Below, piece by piece: positions 47,281 to 59,223 of a DNA stretch of 64,000 nt (positions within the stretch are counted from its first letter, which is position 1; the number at the start of each line of letters is the position of its first letter). Both the position numbers and the translations under genes were made by a program. The stretch is from the NCBI GenBank assembly GCA_038380795.1, contig CM076261.1, positions 14,929,226 to 14,993,225 on the forward strand, read 5' to 3'. Source of the stretch: Pyrocephalus nanus (lineage: Eukaryota; Chordata; Aves; Passeriformes; Tyrannidae). The notes under the pieces were generated by a model that saw nothing but the letters and a program-made list of their open reading frames with translations, was not told the origin of the DNA and made no database searches.

Positions 47281-48610
47281 TGTCGTGGGTTTGCTCTGGG
47301 CCAATTTTCTCTCACTCCCCCCCACAATTGCTATAAGTTGAGAGATAGTTTATGCAGAAAAAAGAGATCTGATTGGGGAGAATAATATTAGGATTTATTA
47401 TTAGCAAGATAAAAACTAAAGAACTATATATACAACAATTCTAACTAGGCAAAAATGCTGTGTATTTACAGAAATACCTCTCCCCCCTTGTATCAGTTCA
47501 GGAAGAGAAGCAGTCTCTTTTCCATTTCCGGAGCTACATGTCTTTTAAACAATTTTGCAGCACTTGAAAGTTCTTCTTCTATTATCTCTAGGACGACAGC
47601 TCTGATTTGTCACAGCTGGAACTGTCTTTCTCTCTCTCTCTTCTATGTCGACCTCAGGGCTGGACTTACCCCCTTCTGGACTAAGACTGGAGGTTGGGGG
47701 GTTACCCAGGCCCTGTGGGGTCTTCCATGGACTGCAAGGGGACACTTGTCTACCATGGTCTTCCCACAGTTGCAGGGGATAATGGCTTTTGAGTCCACCC
47801 CTGTTTCTTGTGGGGTCTCTCCTCATGAGAGACAGTCCTTGATGGACCTCTCTGGCATGCATCTACCTTCAGGCAACAGTTCTTCCATTCTCTGATGTCC
47901 CTTAGGGTCACAAATTCAGCTGCACCAGCATGGATCCCTCACTGGGATCACAAGATCCTACCTGGGCTGACTTGCTCCAGTGTAGGTCTCTCTCTTCATG
48001 GGCCACAAATCTCCAGCAGGACTCTGTTTCATTTTTGGCCTCCCACGGAGTCACATCTTCTTCATGCACTCCTGTGCACCGGCGTGGGCTCCCTCATGAG
48101 CTGCAGAGCGGGGTCTCCACTCCCCAACAATCTTCTATAGGTGGCAGAGATTTTTAGTTTTCAGTCTCTTTCCTGCTGAAGGGAGAGAGAGAGAGAGAGG
48201 GGAAGAGAAGGAGTTCCCCCCACTTTGGGCTTCTCTTCTCTCTCCTGCAGCTGCCAGCTTTGACCTTGGAGGCTCCATTATCTCTCTGCCTGGAATTCCT
48301 TCTGCATCAGTCTTGTCCAGGCAGTCTTTCATTAGAGTTTTTCCTCTACTCTGTTACAGGAAAGAAGAGGGCTTGGCCCCCCTCACCTGGGCCAGACTTG
48401 GCCCAGGGTGGGGGCACACACCCGGGCCCAATAGGGCCAGCTGCTACACTGGCTCTTCCATTTTCTTCTGCACAACAACCCTTCTCTGTTTTCTTATATA
48501 TGTAATTGGCAGAGATGTTACCAAAACTTTTGATTGGCTTTGCTCCAGAAATTCATCTGCAAAAAACTATTTTCAGCCCCGGGAGAAGGCTGATCAGTAA
48601 ACCCATGACA
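47281..48610 (-). mobile_element. ERV LTR family element (copy 2, long form)
   Basis: It starts TGTCGTGGGTTT and ends AAACCCATGACA, near-perfect inverted termini (11 of 12). The reverse-strand poly(A) signal is TTTATT at 47394-47399. The middle contains the same CTCCAG/TCCATGG-rich degenerate repeat block as copies 1 and 3; a shared minus-strand EVHQGLS-like peptide shows the homology. At 1.33 kb it is longer than the other two. No clear target-site duplication. The open frames inside (47455-47895, 47895-48140, 48260-48505) are not genes. Confidence 0.75.
48181..48200. repeat. (GA)n tract inside the LTR element
   Basis: About nine GA units at 48183-48200. Confidence 0.85.
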
Positions 48611-49383
48611 TCTGCTTAGCCTGTGAAAGTGGAAGATTAGGCTTACTCATGCAGTTACGGTTTTCCTTTTCAGTAACATTACTCCTTAGAAGCTTGACTT
48701 TGACTGCTGGTAGTTATTCTTTTCAGAAGACAGAATTTAGCTTGTTTCACAAAATGTAATAAAATGCCTTGGTAGTTAAGGATGGTCATAGTTCATGTTT
48801 AGACAGTGAAGATTGTGCAACTGTGCTTTTACCAGTGACCAGTTGGACACAGGGGCTTGTGCCACAGTGGCTGGTGCCAGTGAGGACCCACGAGTTCCCT
48901 TGCTTTGGCTGGAAAATTCCACCTGCAAGTAACTTGTAAAGTTAAATACTAATGCATGAAAAAAGTCCTGAACACAACCTTCTCATTTCATAGATCCTGT
49001 TTGGTCTCCCTGACTCATGTCTGTGTGGCTCACCATTGGGTCCATGGGGTGGCTGTGTGTGCAAAACTCAGATATGGGTAAGTATATGTAATTGTGCACC
49101 CTTGTTCTCACCCACTTCTGGGGACTGTCCTCTCTGCTAACCACAACAGTCACTGCCACCTAATTTACACCGTGGGATTTTCTAAGACCCTAAAAAAACT
49201 TTTGCAGTTTCTTACCCTTTCTCCTTTCCACTTGCTTTCTCAAATACATTTTTTTTTTAGAAGACCTCTTTTCTAGGAAGGTGGTGACTATGGAATTGGT
49301 CAAAACTAAACAAAAGTGGTACTTTGCCTATACTTATTGTCCCAAGGTGAAGCTTAATTGATTTTCGAATTTATAGCTTGTAT
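48611..49383. other. Spacer, nothing recognised
   Basis: No gene, no repeat that I can name. Confidence 0.5.
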
Positions 49384-49440
49384 CATAGAATATCTAGAGT
49401 TGGAAAGGACTCTTAAGGATCATCAAGTCCAACTCCCTGT
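49384..49440 (-). mobile_element. CR1 3'-end fragment
   Basis: ATCATAGAATATCTAGAGTT and ATCATCAAGTCCAACTCCCT are the reverse complement of the last ~57 nt of a CR1. Confidence 0.85.
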
Positions 49441-49689
49441 ACGTCTGTATTTTGAGATGCAGAAACAAAATGCCCTTTAAGAGGTATGTCACTAGAAAAT
49501 ATTTTAAACAAATATATGAATAGAAAAATACAAATAGTTTCATGTTAACAGGGTGCATAATTGTCTACTTAGCTCTACTGCCAAATATTTCAGTGACCTT
49601 CTCACTTGTGTTCTTCATAATTATGTATAAAGAACACCTCCATGTGCAGGTAATTTCAAAAAATATGTAGCAAATGTTTTTCCTGTGAT

Positions 49690-50025
49690 ACTGCTGGACG
49701 TGGGGTTCTGCAAAGCTCCATCTTGGGCCCTGTGCTCTTCAGCACCTTCATAAATGACTTGCACATAGCACTGGAAGGGATACTAAGCAAGTGTGCAGAT
49801 GATACAAAACTGGGAGGAGCTGTTGCCTACCTCGAAGGCAGGGAGGCCCTGCAGAGAGACCTTGACAAATTAAGAGGACTGGGAGATCACCAGCCATATG
49901 AAGTTCAACGAGGGCAAGTGCCAGATTCTGCACCTGGGGTGGGGCAACCATGGACATACGTACAGCCTGGGAAAGCTGATAAAGAATTTTTGGTTGGAAG
50001 TTTTGACATGCAGAAACAATGGTGA
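49690..50025 (+). mobile_element. CR1 LINE reverse-transcriptase fragment
   Basis: Translation gives [12 protein letters not shown] followed by [12 protein letters not shown], the RT core with the catalytic [FY]xDD box (here CADD). Then it shifts frame near 49900 ([15 protein letters not shown] in another frame). Truncated at both ends, so inactive. Confidence 0.9.
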
Positions 50026-51837
50026 AACATTTTTTTTTTTGGCATTTCTATATTATTTGGTTGTTACAGTGCAATTCTTCTTTCTGAAGTCACTTACAAG
50101 TCATTTTGACATTTCCACCACTTTCTAAGCAGGTAAGTGAAAGAGTTGCTGCCTGTTGTAAGGGGGGGCTTTCCAACCCTGCCTGAGCATCAGCAGTGCC
50201 TGCAAAGCTTTTCTCACATGCAAAGAGTTGTTTGGATAGAGGACAATGGAGACAGTTCCTAGTTACTTTATCTGCTCTCACAGTTTTAAAAATTGCAAAT
50301 ACTATCTGAAAATATGCTTTTGTTTTGTTATGTGATTCCACCCACGTTCTTCGAGTGAAACTTATCACATTCACTTACTCCTCAAGGCAGGAATGACAGT
50401 GTTTTTCTGTGGACTTAAAACAGATGTGTGGAAGTGCAAACATATAACTAGGTGTGGAATTTGGATTCTACTTGCTAAAAAACTTCACTCTTGGGAGGGG
50501 AAAAAAAACCCACAAAATGTTCCTTAAGTTCCAAAGTCCACTCTGTACAAGGTGTATCCTCACAGCAAAGAAAAATGGTTGTGTTCTTTACTCAACGAAC
50601 AGTTGAGAACATCACTGTGTAACTAGGAAATTCTTCCATTAAAGCTAACAATTTGCACACATTCTTATTTCAGTGGAGGTAGCTCTAACAGGACTTGGGG
50701 TGTGTGTCCAGGTGGATAACATGCTGACTTAGTGAACACAAAAATTAAGAATTGAACCTATATTCCATGTAGTATAACTTTTTTTGCATGTTCTTTTCTG
50801 ATCTGATACCACATTCAATCATAAAGGTTATGTATTGATGCATAATGTACCAGACTTGATGTTTATATTTGAGACATTTGTCTATTTGAGAAACTTGCTT
50901 TGTGAGTTTCCAAAAGATTAATTATACAGTGGCAGAGCTGTAAATACTGGCATGCTGGACATCTTCACACATAACAGATAATACAGGGTAATAAATGACT
51001 GTCATTTTAGTGCAATGAATTATTATTAAAACTAAATGAATTTTTATTAAAAAAACCACAGTGCAACAAAACCAAATCCTTTGAGCTTTGGCAGTGTCAG
51101 CCTCCAGAAAGACTTATATATAGCCCTAGTTAAAAGGAACCAGATGTTGTGTATGTAGGCATGGATAATGCTGATGTTGATACCTGTCTCAAAATCCTTT
51201 TGATGATCTCTCATTGTGAAATAACATGAAGTGCCAGCCAATTGCATATTCCCCATCCTTCAGATGCAGTTACAATTTTCTTTAACTTTTTTTTTAATAT
51301 CTGTAAGAATAATTCAAAGATCACGCTAGCCATGTCTTTTTATTTGTGGAATTGAAGGGGATTTTTTTTTTTCCCTAAGCTTAGAATTGAAACTGTAATC
51401 TCTGTCATAGAAACCGGAAAATATTCATGACACACTCCTGACATGTACCCTTCTGGTTTGAAGAAACAAGTGGTGGCAGAGCCCTCATACGAATTTCATG
51501 TAAGTTTACATCACTCTTTTTTATACTTAGAAATTCAAGAGTTCGTACTGGTTTAATTGTTTCCTGTGCATTACTGCCTTCATGGCAAGGCATCAAATTC
51601 CGCAGACAGAGTTAGCCTTCCCAGTTTTGCAGCAACCTGATATTCCAGTGACTACTTCAAACGATGCAGTTTCATTTCATCACAGTGAGAGGACCAGTAA
51701 GATCCTGGAAGTACATCCTTTCTCAAGCTGGCTTTTTTGGGGGGGCGGGAGGGGAGTGGTGTCTGGACATCAAATGTTAGCTATATAGGCCACTTTGTGT
51801 TGAAAAGCAGTGGAATGGAATGAAATAAAATACGTTT

Positions 51838-51859
51838 AAAACAAACAAACAAACAAACA
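51838..51859. repeat. (AAAC)n microsatellite
   Basis: Five tandem AAAC units. Confidence 0.93.
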
Positions 51860-52711
51860 TGATGAAGAGATGCTGTGTTAGCTTCATTCCTGGTGAATAA
51901 GATAGCAGTGACAGTCTATGGTGCCTTTGCCAAGTTGCCCCTATAGAGTGCACTCAGATGTGTATGGGCCCAGGAGAGGTATTCTCCACCTGCACTTCTC
52001 AGTAAGTGGTGGTGGTGTTTCTTAACAGGGATCTTCTGGACGGAATAGCCTGCAGATTTAAAAAACAGTGTTCATGGGTAAAAATTCTAGTTGTCTGCTT
52101 CAAGTAACCTTAGTATGCAGCAGCATGGGGGGGGAAAAAGAGATCTGGTGTACTGGTACACTCATATTGATCTTTGTATTTAGAAAGTCACATGCACAGA
52201 GACTTGAGTGATGTCTTCTATCTGCATGTTTTCTGTTGTGTATGCAGAACACTTTAATTGTTTGTGCTGTACACAATTGCTTTCTATGACCATTTGCTAC
52301 TATTTTTTTGTGATGTTGGTTACTGTGACACTGAGTAGATGGCTAGTTGACTAGTAGACTTTTACATATCATAAATGTTACACACTTCTCTTACACTCCT
52401 CAGCTGGACTGTAACTTGGCTTTAGAGAAACATAACTTGGATTATTTGGGATCTGATGTAAGATCACATCTGACTCCTCAAGTGCCCCTGTGAAGATACC
52501 TCTCAGTGCACTTGCAAATTCCATGGCTTCCGTGTGTTGAAGACTTCAGGGATCTGCTGTGTGGTCATTTGCAGCATCAGCACTTAACCACTGAAGTGTA
52601 TTTAACTTAGCTGTCAGTCCAATCTTTGTAACATCAGATCACATTTCTGCTAGGACAAAATTATCTTGAAAAGTCCACATAAATATTGCCTTTGCTTCCT
52701 GATAGGAAGGC

Positions 52712-52731
52712 GGGGGGGGGGGGGGGGGGGG
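52712..52731. repeat. Poly-G tract
   Basis: Twenty consecutive G residues. Able in principle to form a G-quadruplex on the + strand; also a common site of assembly error. Confidence 0.93.
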
Positions 52732-53395
52732 CATTTGCTACAATTACATCTCCAGTTATCCAGATCTAAAAGCAGAAAGGATAAATGCTAAGCCTGTGGA
52801 AATTTACCTAAGGCACACATTTTGTTCCTTGCATTGGGAGAAGGTGGAACAAGTCCAGTTGTTCATTTCTTCAAGAGCTGAATAGAAAGCCTGAAATGTT
52901 ACTGGCAAGAGCAGACCCTGCCAATGCGCCTCATCTAATAAAAGGATTTGCATGCACTGTTACTCTCTTTTGTTAAGTGGAGGAACTTCAAGCACTATCA
53001 TGTTTTTTTTTTTCAAATTCTTGCAACTTCTACATGCAAACATAAACTCCAAACCCCAGTATTTTAATTGAAAAAAACCCCTTTTATTCTCTTTAAGCAG
53101 CTCAAAAATATCTTTTTTGGTAGATTTTATGAAATTATAAGAAATTCAAACACATCCCTTCTAAATACTCCATTAAACCCTGTGTACATTCCTTCTCATT
53201 TTCCTCAAACATTTATATTACAGTTACAATAACAGGAAAAATTGGGAAACTAGATAATTTTTGTCACATTTTTACTTGCTTGCTTAAGATTCTCTATATC
53301 ACTACAAAAAAAAATTTAACAAAAGGTACCTAGGAGCAGGTGAGTATTTTGTTTATGTGAAAATGGATAACTATTTGTACTTCAAACAAGTTCCT

Positions 53396-53929
53396 TGGCA
53401 CAACTGGGCTGTGAGGGGCAGAGGGACACTGAAGTGAGTCCAAAGGTGCAACCTTTAATGAAAGAGCGTGTGAGGGTGCCACGGGCACTGCCCTTGCTGG
53501 CACGTCACTGCACAAAAGTGCAGCCGTGCCCTGACGTGGCAGGTTTCTAGAGCTCTGGTTTCAAGAGCTAGTGTGGCTGCCAGGTGGCGGGGCACGCTGA
53601 GCAGAGGTGTGCTGGCTCGCTCTCCATCCCTTTCTACACAAGGGGCAATGGGGACTGAAATGCCCTCTTGGTTCCCTCCACAGGGGCAGCCCCCGACAAA
53701 ACCCTATCAGAGCTGCTGCCACGCTGCCTTAGCCATCCCTGGCTGAAGTGTGGTGCCGGCAGTGAGTGGCCTGGCGCCTGTGTGAACCTGCTGAGCCAGC
53801 CAGAAAGCCAGCTGTGTTTCTCCCCAGGTTGCTGTTCTGCTGAGGCGGTGCCCAGAACCAGCTCAGCCACAAACCACAGCAGTGCTGCACCAGCACTAAG
53901 CGAGGGACCAGCATCACATGACTGTGATG
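53396..53929. other. GC-rich block of unknown nature
   Basis: Clearly GC-richer than the AT-rich DNA on both sides, and abruptly bounded on the right by a CR1 fragment. It contains open frames on both strands (53668-54072 + and 53634-53981 -), none recognisable. It could be an unknown transcript's promoter or exon, a conserved element, or an unfamiliar transposon. Confidence 0.4.
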
Positions 53930-54030
53930 GATTCATGGAATTGTTCAGGAAAAGATCTTTAGGATATTCGAGTCCAACCATTAACCCAGCACTGCCAAGT
54001 CCACCATTAGACCATATCCCCAGGTGCCAA
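53930..54030 (-). mobile_element. CR1 3'-end fragment
   Basis: GATTCATGGAATTGTTCAGG and ATTCGAGTCCAACCATTAAC, then CCAAGTCCACCATTAGACCA, follow the reverse complement of a CR1 3' UTR, diverged. Confidence 0.8.
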
Positions 54031-56639
54031 ATATGGAATACTGCACTTTTCTCCCTGAATCACACACCTTAACACTTCCAGCACTCACTGCTCAAGCACC
54101 AAAAGAAAGCCTATGCATAGTGTTCTGTTCTTCCAGGGCAATCTGTGACATTTACTTTTGGTCACGCAATAGTATATGACTCAGACTAGCAAGTCTTTCA
54201 GTTTGATTATCTAAGAATGCATATGTTTATCTCACTGACTTATTGGGAGTGTTCACTTAAGGGAATCAGAAGGGAACAGCAGGGCTGCCTTTTGTTCAGT
54301 CAGCAGTATATATAAAATAATATTTCACCTAATAATTCACGCACTGAATTAACAAGAATGGAGAAAAACATTTAGCCCCACTTTTCAAAAGAAAGAAAAG
54401 CCACCACCTTCATAATGCTTTTCAAAGGTCTTCTCTACAGGCAAAATAATTTGCATTAAAAAGTGAAGATATATATGCATAGGTAATTGACATTAAAGTT
54501 TCTTGGTGTTTACATCTTAAATATTCTTTTTCATGTTTTCTTATGTGTGCAACTGCATTGTCAGAATAAAGATATATTTATCTTTTGTTCAAAAACTTGC
54601 TACTCTGTGGAAAAACAATGGTGCTTAAGAAACCTTTACACACGATACTGTCCACTCTTGACTATGCACAGACACCCCACAGCATCCTTTGGAGAGCCTG
54701 CTGGTGACGTTCTACTTACATGACCATCACTGAGTCATGGGAATATTTTTTTCTAAACAAATTTAATGTGAAAACCATAACTCAGAGCTGGTAAGTATTA
54801 TTGTGACTGTCTTTATCCTGGTGAATGTCTGATTTCTAGTAACAGTAATCACAAAGCTGTGTGTGTTTCCCGTACATGGACAAACATGGAACGTTAGGTA
54901 GGAAAGGCAGAGAGAGTTTTAAGTTCCAGAGTTAAGTAAAGAGCTGGTACTAGTCTTTAAACAAGTAACATTTCTAGTGAACTCAGTATTTTGGTGTGGT
55001 AGAAATATAGCAACTGCAGGATCGTTTCTCATGTCATATTCTGTAAGAAAATGAATATATTCTGTGTTTACAATCCATCAATAAACTAATCTATTAACTA
55101 ATTAAATCTTTACTAACTAATCACTGACTTATTCAGCTTGCATTTTAATATATCAGTATTTCAGAACCCAAAACAAGCACTTAAATTTTCAGCATCACTT
55201 TAAAATTATGTATATGCCTAAGCCAGAACATTAAATGTAGGGATGTTTGTAAACACTTAATAAACAGAGCTTAAATTAAAAAAAAAATAAAAATAGGTAC
55301 AGGTAATTTTTTTCTTTTATTAACAATGATTATGCCTTAATTGTTGTTTCTCCTATACCAATGGCTCCCTCTTCAGGATATTCCTACAATATGTTGCCTC
55401 TCTTAATCTTCTGTTAGAAGTATTTCAACTTATATAACTCCACCTCTCATGAATGATCACATCTTCTCCAGTATGTTTCCTGTCGGGAAGCAGATGATGA
55501 AATAACTGGTGGACCAGGCAGGCTGACTTATCTTTTCAGGCATTTGAAAGGAATTTGTAAATGGCAGAGAAACTGAGCTTGAGGGACATCTTAAGATAAT
55601 TTTACCTGTTTTCCCTGTGCTGAAAAGTATCAAGAACAGGTCATGTCATCATGGCTAGGCTTCGTGAATGAAGATTTGAGAGGGGCTCTACCCACGCTTG
55701 CTACAAGCGCGTTGATGGCTAAAAAGGCCAACTTTTCTTAATTATTCTTAAAACTGCCAATGGTTTACATAGTCTCTCAAACTACTATATATATGTATAC
55801 ATATATGTGCGTGTGTGTGTAAGATCCCAGATATCTTTCTACAAATTAAACAGTATTCTGTGTAGATTTCATATTACACATAGGACAATTAAATTCTGTA
55901 CTTCAACCCTTAGGTACAGAACAAGGAGAGAGCCTTCTCTCACTGATGTTCTGGGTGGTACTTTACTGTTTTAAACCCCGTTCATTCACTTCAATCTTTC
56001 CCAAGACTGTGGTAAAGGGTAAAGCCACGGCTTCTCCACTTCCATCTGATGACAGGCTTGGGCCATAGTGACTGCTGCGTTCTCAAACCATTCTTACGGT
56101 CTTTGCAACCCATGACAGAATTGGCATTGCTTTGCCATAAACCTAAGAGATTAGTCAGTGACTAATCGGCTAAAAAGACCTCCTGTCAGTTCTAATTAGT
56201 AAGCTCGTGCACAGTGTTATGACTAGAAAGCGCCAGAGAACTCCAAATACATTCCCAATGAGGTGCTCTCTCCAAATGTCTGTGTCATGGCCTTCAAGAA
56301 TGCCAAACTGTTTACTAAAAAACACTGTGTAAACCCTACATTTAAAAAATCATAAGCAACAGTGAAAAAGTAACTGCATTCCACCCCAGAGATCCAAAGA
56401 CTCTTTAGACCACGCTTCTTTACCTGGTTGTTATACTTAATCATGTGACTCAGCTTGAGAAAGAGGGAAAGAACATTTAAGAGTCATCATCTAGGTTTAT
56501 TCATGAGCCTATAAAACATCTGACACTTTACAAATTGCCTTCCCCTCGCCTTATTCTGCCGCTTCTTTTCTGAAACTGCATCTCCTGAGAGATTTAAGTA
56601 TAGCTCGGAGAGACTGTACCCCTTCAAGCGATAACCCTA
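54031..56639. other. Spacer upstream of the CpG island
   Basis: AT-rich and gene-free as far as I can see. A TA/TG mixed microsatellite lies at 55785-55820. Confidence 0.5.
55785..55820. repeat. Mixed (TA)/(TG) microsatellite
   Basis: TA units turning into GTGTGTGTGT. Confidence 0.88.
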
Positions 56640-57189
56640 GCGACCGGCTGCGGCGCCGAGTGTCACCGTCTTGTTTCCTGCTCCTCCGGGACAGCTTTCA
56701 CGGGGAGCACAGACAAGCCTCGCTGCAGCGCCCGCGCAGGGTGACACTGAGAAATGCAGCTTTATTGTCCGCACAGCCCCGCACGGCCCAAGGTTTCGCC
56801 CGGACAATCCCGCGGCGGGCGCTGCCGCGGACACACAGGGCACAGGCACACCGGGCTCTGCCGCGCGCCAGGGAAGGCGCAGGGTCGGGAAGCTCCTGCC
56901 AGCGGCGCCTGCCCCCGCTCGGGCCGGGGCTCGGAGCTGCGGCCTCACAGGCACACGCACATCCCGGGAAAACGCCGGGGGCTCCCTCCTTCCCTCGGGG
57001 CGCGGTGCCCGGGCAGGGCCAGGATGGCGGCACGGACAGCGCGCGCGCGCGCTCACGTGACGCGGCGGCGGCCGTTGAGCGCGCGGCCCCTCGCGCCCGC
57101 GGCGGCACGAGCGGAACCTCCGCACCCACTCCCGCCCCGCCGCCGCCGCGTCACGTGCGCGCGCCTCGCCCCCGCCCCCCGCCGGGCGT

Positions 57190-57268
57190 GACGCAGCGCG
57201 GCGGATCTACGGCGCGCCACTGGTGACACGGCTCGGCACAAGCGGAGGCGCCCGGCTCCCCCCGCGCG
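57190..57268 (+). other. ZNF407: Candidate noncoding first exon (donor at 57269)
   Basis: CCCGCGCG is followed by GTAAGC at 57269, a good splice donor inside the island and downstream of two E-boxes. It is the best + strand donor I see in the island's 5' half. The transcription start is not determined; a TSS somewhere in 57060-57230 is a guess. Confidence 0.3.
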
Positions 57269-57417
57269 GTAAGCGCTGACCGCCGCGGCGCGGTCGCCTC
57301 GCCCCGCCGCCCGGCGGCGCGGGGAGCACCGCCGCCTCGGACCCTCGCGGAGGGGGCTCACGGGGCCGCCGCGTCGCCGTCTCCCCTCGGGCTTTTTGGG
57401 CCTCTGCGCTGCCGTCG

Positions 57418-57418
57418 T

Positions 57419-57450
<32 letters not shown>
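57418..57450. repeat. Poly-T tract inside the CpG island
   Basis: Thirty-three positions of T broken by a single C, unusual within CpG-dense DNA. Likely length-variable. Confidence 0.93.
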
Positions 57451-58225
57451 GCGGGTGGGCGGGCGGTGGTGCCGCTTCCAAGCCAATCCGCTGCGTGGTC
57501 CCTCCCCCGCTGCCCTCCGATTGGACGCGGCGCCGAGGGCGGGCGGAACGCCACGCGCGCCTATTGGCCGAGCCAGGCGGCCTCGGGGCTGCCGCGGGTC
57601 TTCCCATCCGCTGTGCCGCGGGCGGGAGGGAGAGCAGCGCAGAGGGAGGCGGAGAGGGATAGGGGAGGGGAGCGGAGCGAAGGAGAGAGGGAAAGCAAGA
57701 GGGAGAGCCGGGCGGGGTGGTGGCGCGCGAGCCTCGCCGCACTGCGCGGTTCCGGGTGGCGCCTGCTCCGGCCTCCTGCCTCGCCCGCCCTCCTCGGGGC
57801 CGGTGCGCACGCGCGGGGCCGGGCGGGGCTGTGACAGCCGTGTCACCCGCCCTGCGAGAAGACAGAGGTGGCAGCGCGGGGCTTGGCGGGGTTGGGGGAG
57901 TGCCCAGCCCCTTCGGCCGCCGCCTGCGGGCACCGCGCCGGGCAGCGCCCCTGAGGCACCGAGCGGGGCCGGTTTGCGCAGGCGGGGCGGGGCGGGGCCG
58001 GTGGTGGCAGGGACGGGCTCGGTCCCGCCCCGCGGTGCCTGTGGGACACCTGAGGGCTCAGCGTGCGGGGTTTGCTGCGGGCTTGAACGGCTTTTGCTAC
58101 CCGAAACCCTCTTTTTCTTCTCTCCTTCCCGCCTCCTCCACCACGCGCGGCCTTTCGCGAAGGTCGCTATAGCATAAGCGTGGATGAGCTTTGATAAGTC
58201 TTGCGGTTGGCGGTGAGAGACGACG

Positions 58226-58231
58226 CACGTG
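58226..58231. promoter_or_regulatory. CACGTG E-box downstream of the island
   Basis: Palindromic CACGTG in the context CGCACGTGACATCAGG, just past the island edge. Confidence 0.4.
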
Positions 58232-58325
58232 ACATCAGGAGCTCTGTATGCGGCTCTTAACAAGTTATAAAGGAAGGAGTGTAGCCGCTTTCCCTTTATT
58301 CTGCTTTAGTCATTAAACAGAGCAG

Positions 58326-58790
58326 TCATAGAATCAGGTTGGAAAAGACCTGAAATCGTCAGATCTGACCTATGACCAAACACCACCTTGTCGACTAGAC
58401 CATGGCACTGAGTGACACGTCCAGGCTTTCTTTAAACACCCCTAGGGACGGGGACTCCACTACCTCCCAGGGCAGCCCATCCCAATATCTAATTACACTC
58501 TCTATAAAGAAATTCTTCCTAATGTCCAGTTCAAACCTCTCGCAGCTTAAGACTATGATCTCTTGTCTGTGGTTGCCTGGGAGAAGGAGCTGACCCTATC
58601 TGACTATAAGCTTCTTTCAGGTAGTGATAGAGAGTGGCAAGGTCTCCCTTGAGCCTTTCAGGCTAAACAACCCTAGTTCCATCACCTGCTGCTCCTCAGA
58701 GCACTTGTGCACCAGACCTTTCACTGGCTCTGTTGCCCTCCTCTGGTCTGTCTCTTGAGTCATGAGCACCTTCTGTGCTGTCACAGTCTT
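58326..58790 (-). mobile_element. CR1 LINE 3' region, minus strand
   Basis: Begins TCATAGAATCAGGTTGGAAA and continues with CACTACCTCCCAGGGCAGCC and AAATTCTTCCTAATGTCCAG, all reverse complement of CR1 3' sequence. Shares a block with the copy at 60655-60880. Confidence 0.9.
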
Positions 58791-59004
58791 GTGGTGTTCA
58801 ACATGGTTTTGTCTGATCTAGGGAGTTAGATGCTGAGGGGTTCTGTCAGGCTGTGGCAGGGAAAGTGTGTTCCCAGAAATAGCATAGCAATTTAATAATA
58901 CATTTCCAAAAGGGTGGTTATCTTCAATAGAAAAGATGGTTAAACTGAAACTACTGTTTTAGGTGGCCTTTGAGGAATAGATTATCATTTCTACATCTGT
59001 TATG

Positions 59005-59223
59005 TCAGGAGGAAATTTTTTACTGTGAGGGTGGTGAGGCACTGGCACAGGTTGCCCACAGAGGTTGTGGATGCCTCATCCCTGGAAGTTTTCCAAGGCC
59101 AGGCTGAATGGAGCTCTGAGAAACCTGGTCTAGTGGAAGGGGGGTTGGAACTAGATGATCTTTAAGGTCTCATCCTTTTCAAGCCATTCTATGGTTCTAT
59201 GATTCTATGATTCTATGATTCTA
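59005..59223 (+). mobile_element. CR1 3' end with octamer repeats
   Basis: Contains CACTGGCACAGGTTGCCCAC and ends in four copies of the ATTCTATG-type octamer, the diagnostic CR1 3' terminus. Confidence 0.93.

Larger units (their letters stand above)
50026..53395. other. Spacer with simple repeats
   Basis: No gene found; longest open frame under 95 codons and not recognisable. Simple repeats are listed separately. Confidence 0.55.
56640..58090 (+). promoter_or_regulatory. ZNF407: CpG island promoter, probably of ZNF407
   Basis: A 1.4-kb block with very dense CpG, against an AT-rich background. Elements seen: TCACGTGA at 57053-57060 and CACGTG at 57152-57157; CCAAT at 57483-57487 and reverse CCAAT (ATTGG) at 57520-57524 and 57563-57567; GC boxes such as GGGGCGGGGCGGGGC near 57983. 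Long overlapping open frames on both strands are composition artefacts. In other amniotes ZNF407 follows CNDP1 on the same strand and begins with a noncoding exon, which fits. No ZNF407 protein sequence is in the window, so the gene name rests on synteny. Confidence 0.75.

Noticed and set aside
47455..47895. 146-codon + frame and the 105-codon minus frame at 47545-47862
   Set aside because: Both fall in the LTR-family element at 47281-48610 and share repeat-derived peptides with the 61.6-kb copy.
57358..58263. 301-codon open frame on the minus strand, plus several others of 115-242 codons on both strands in 56.6-58.3 kb
   Set aside because: CpG-island composition lacks stop codons. The translations are Arg/Pro/Ala/Gly-rich, overlap on both strands and include a Lys run from the poly-T tract. 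No domain is recognisable.
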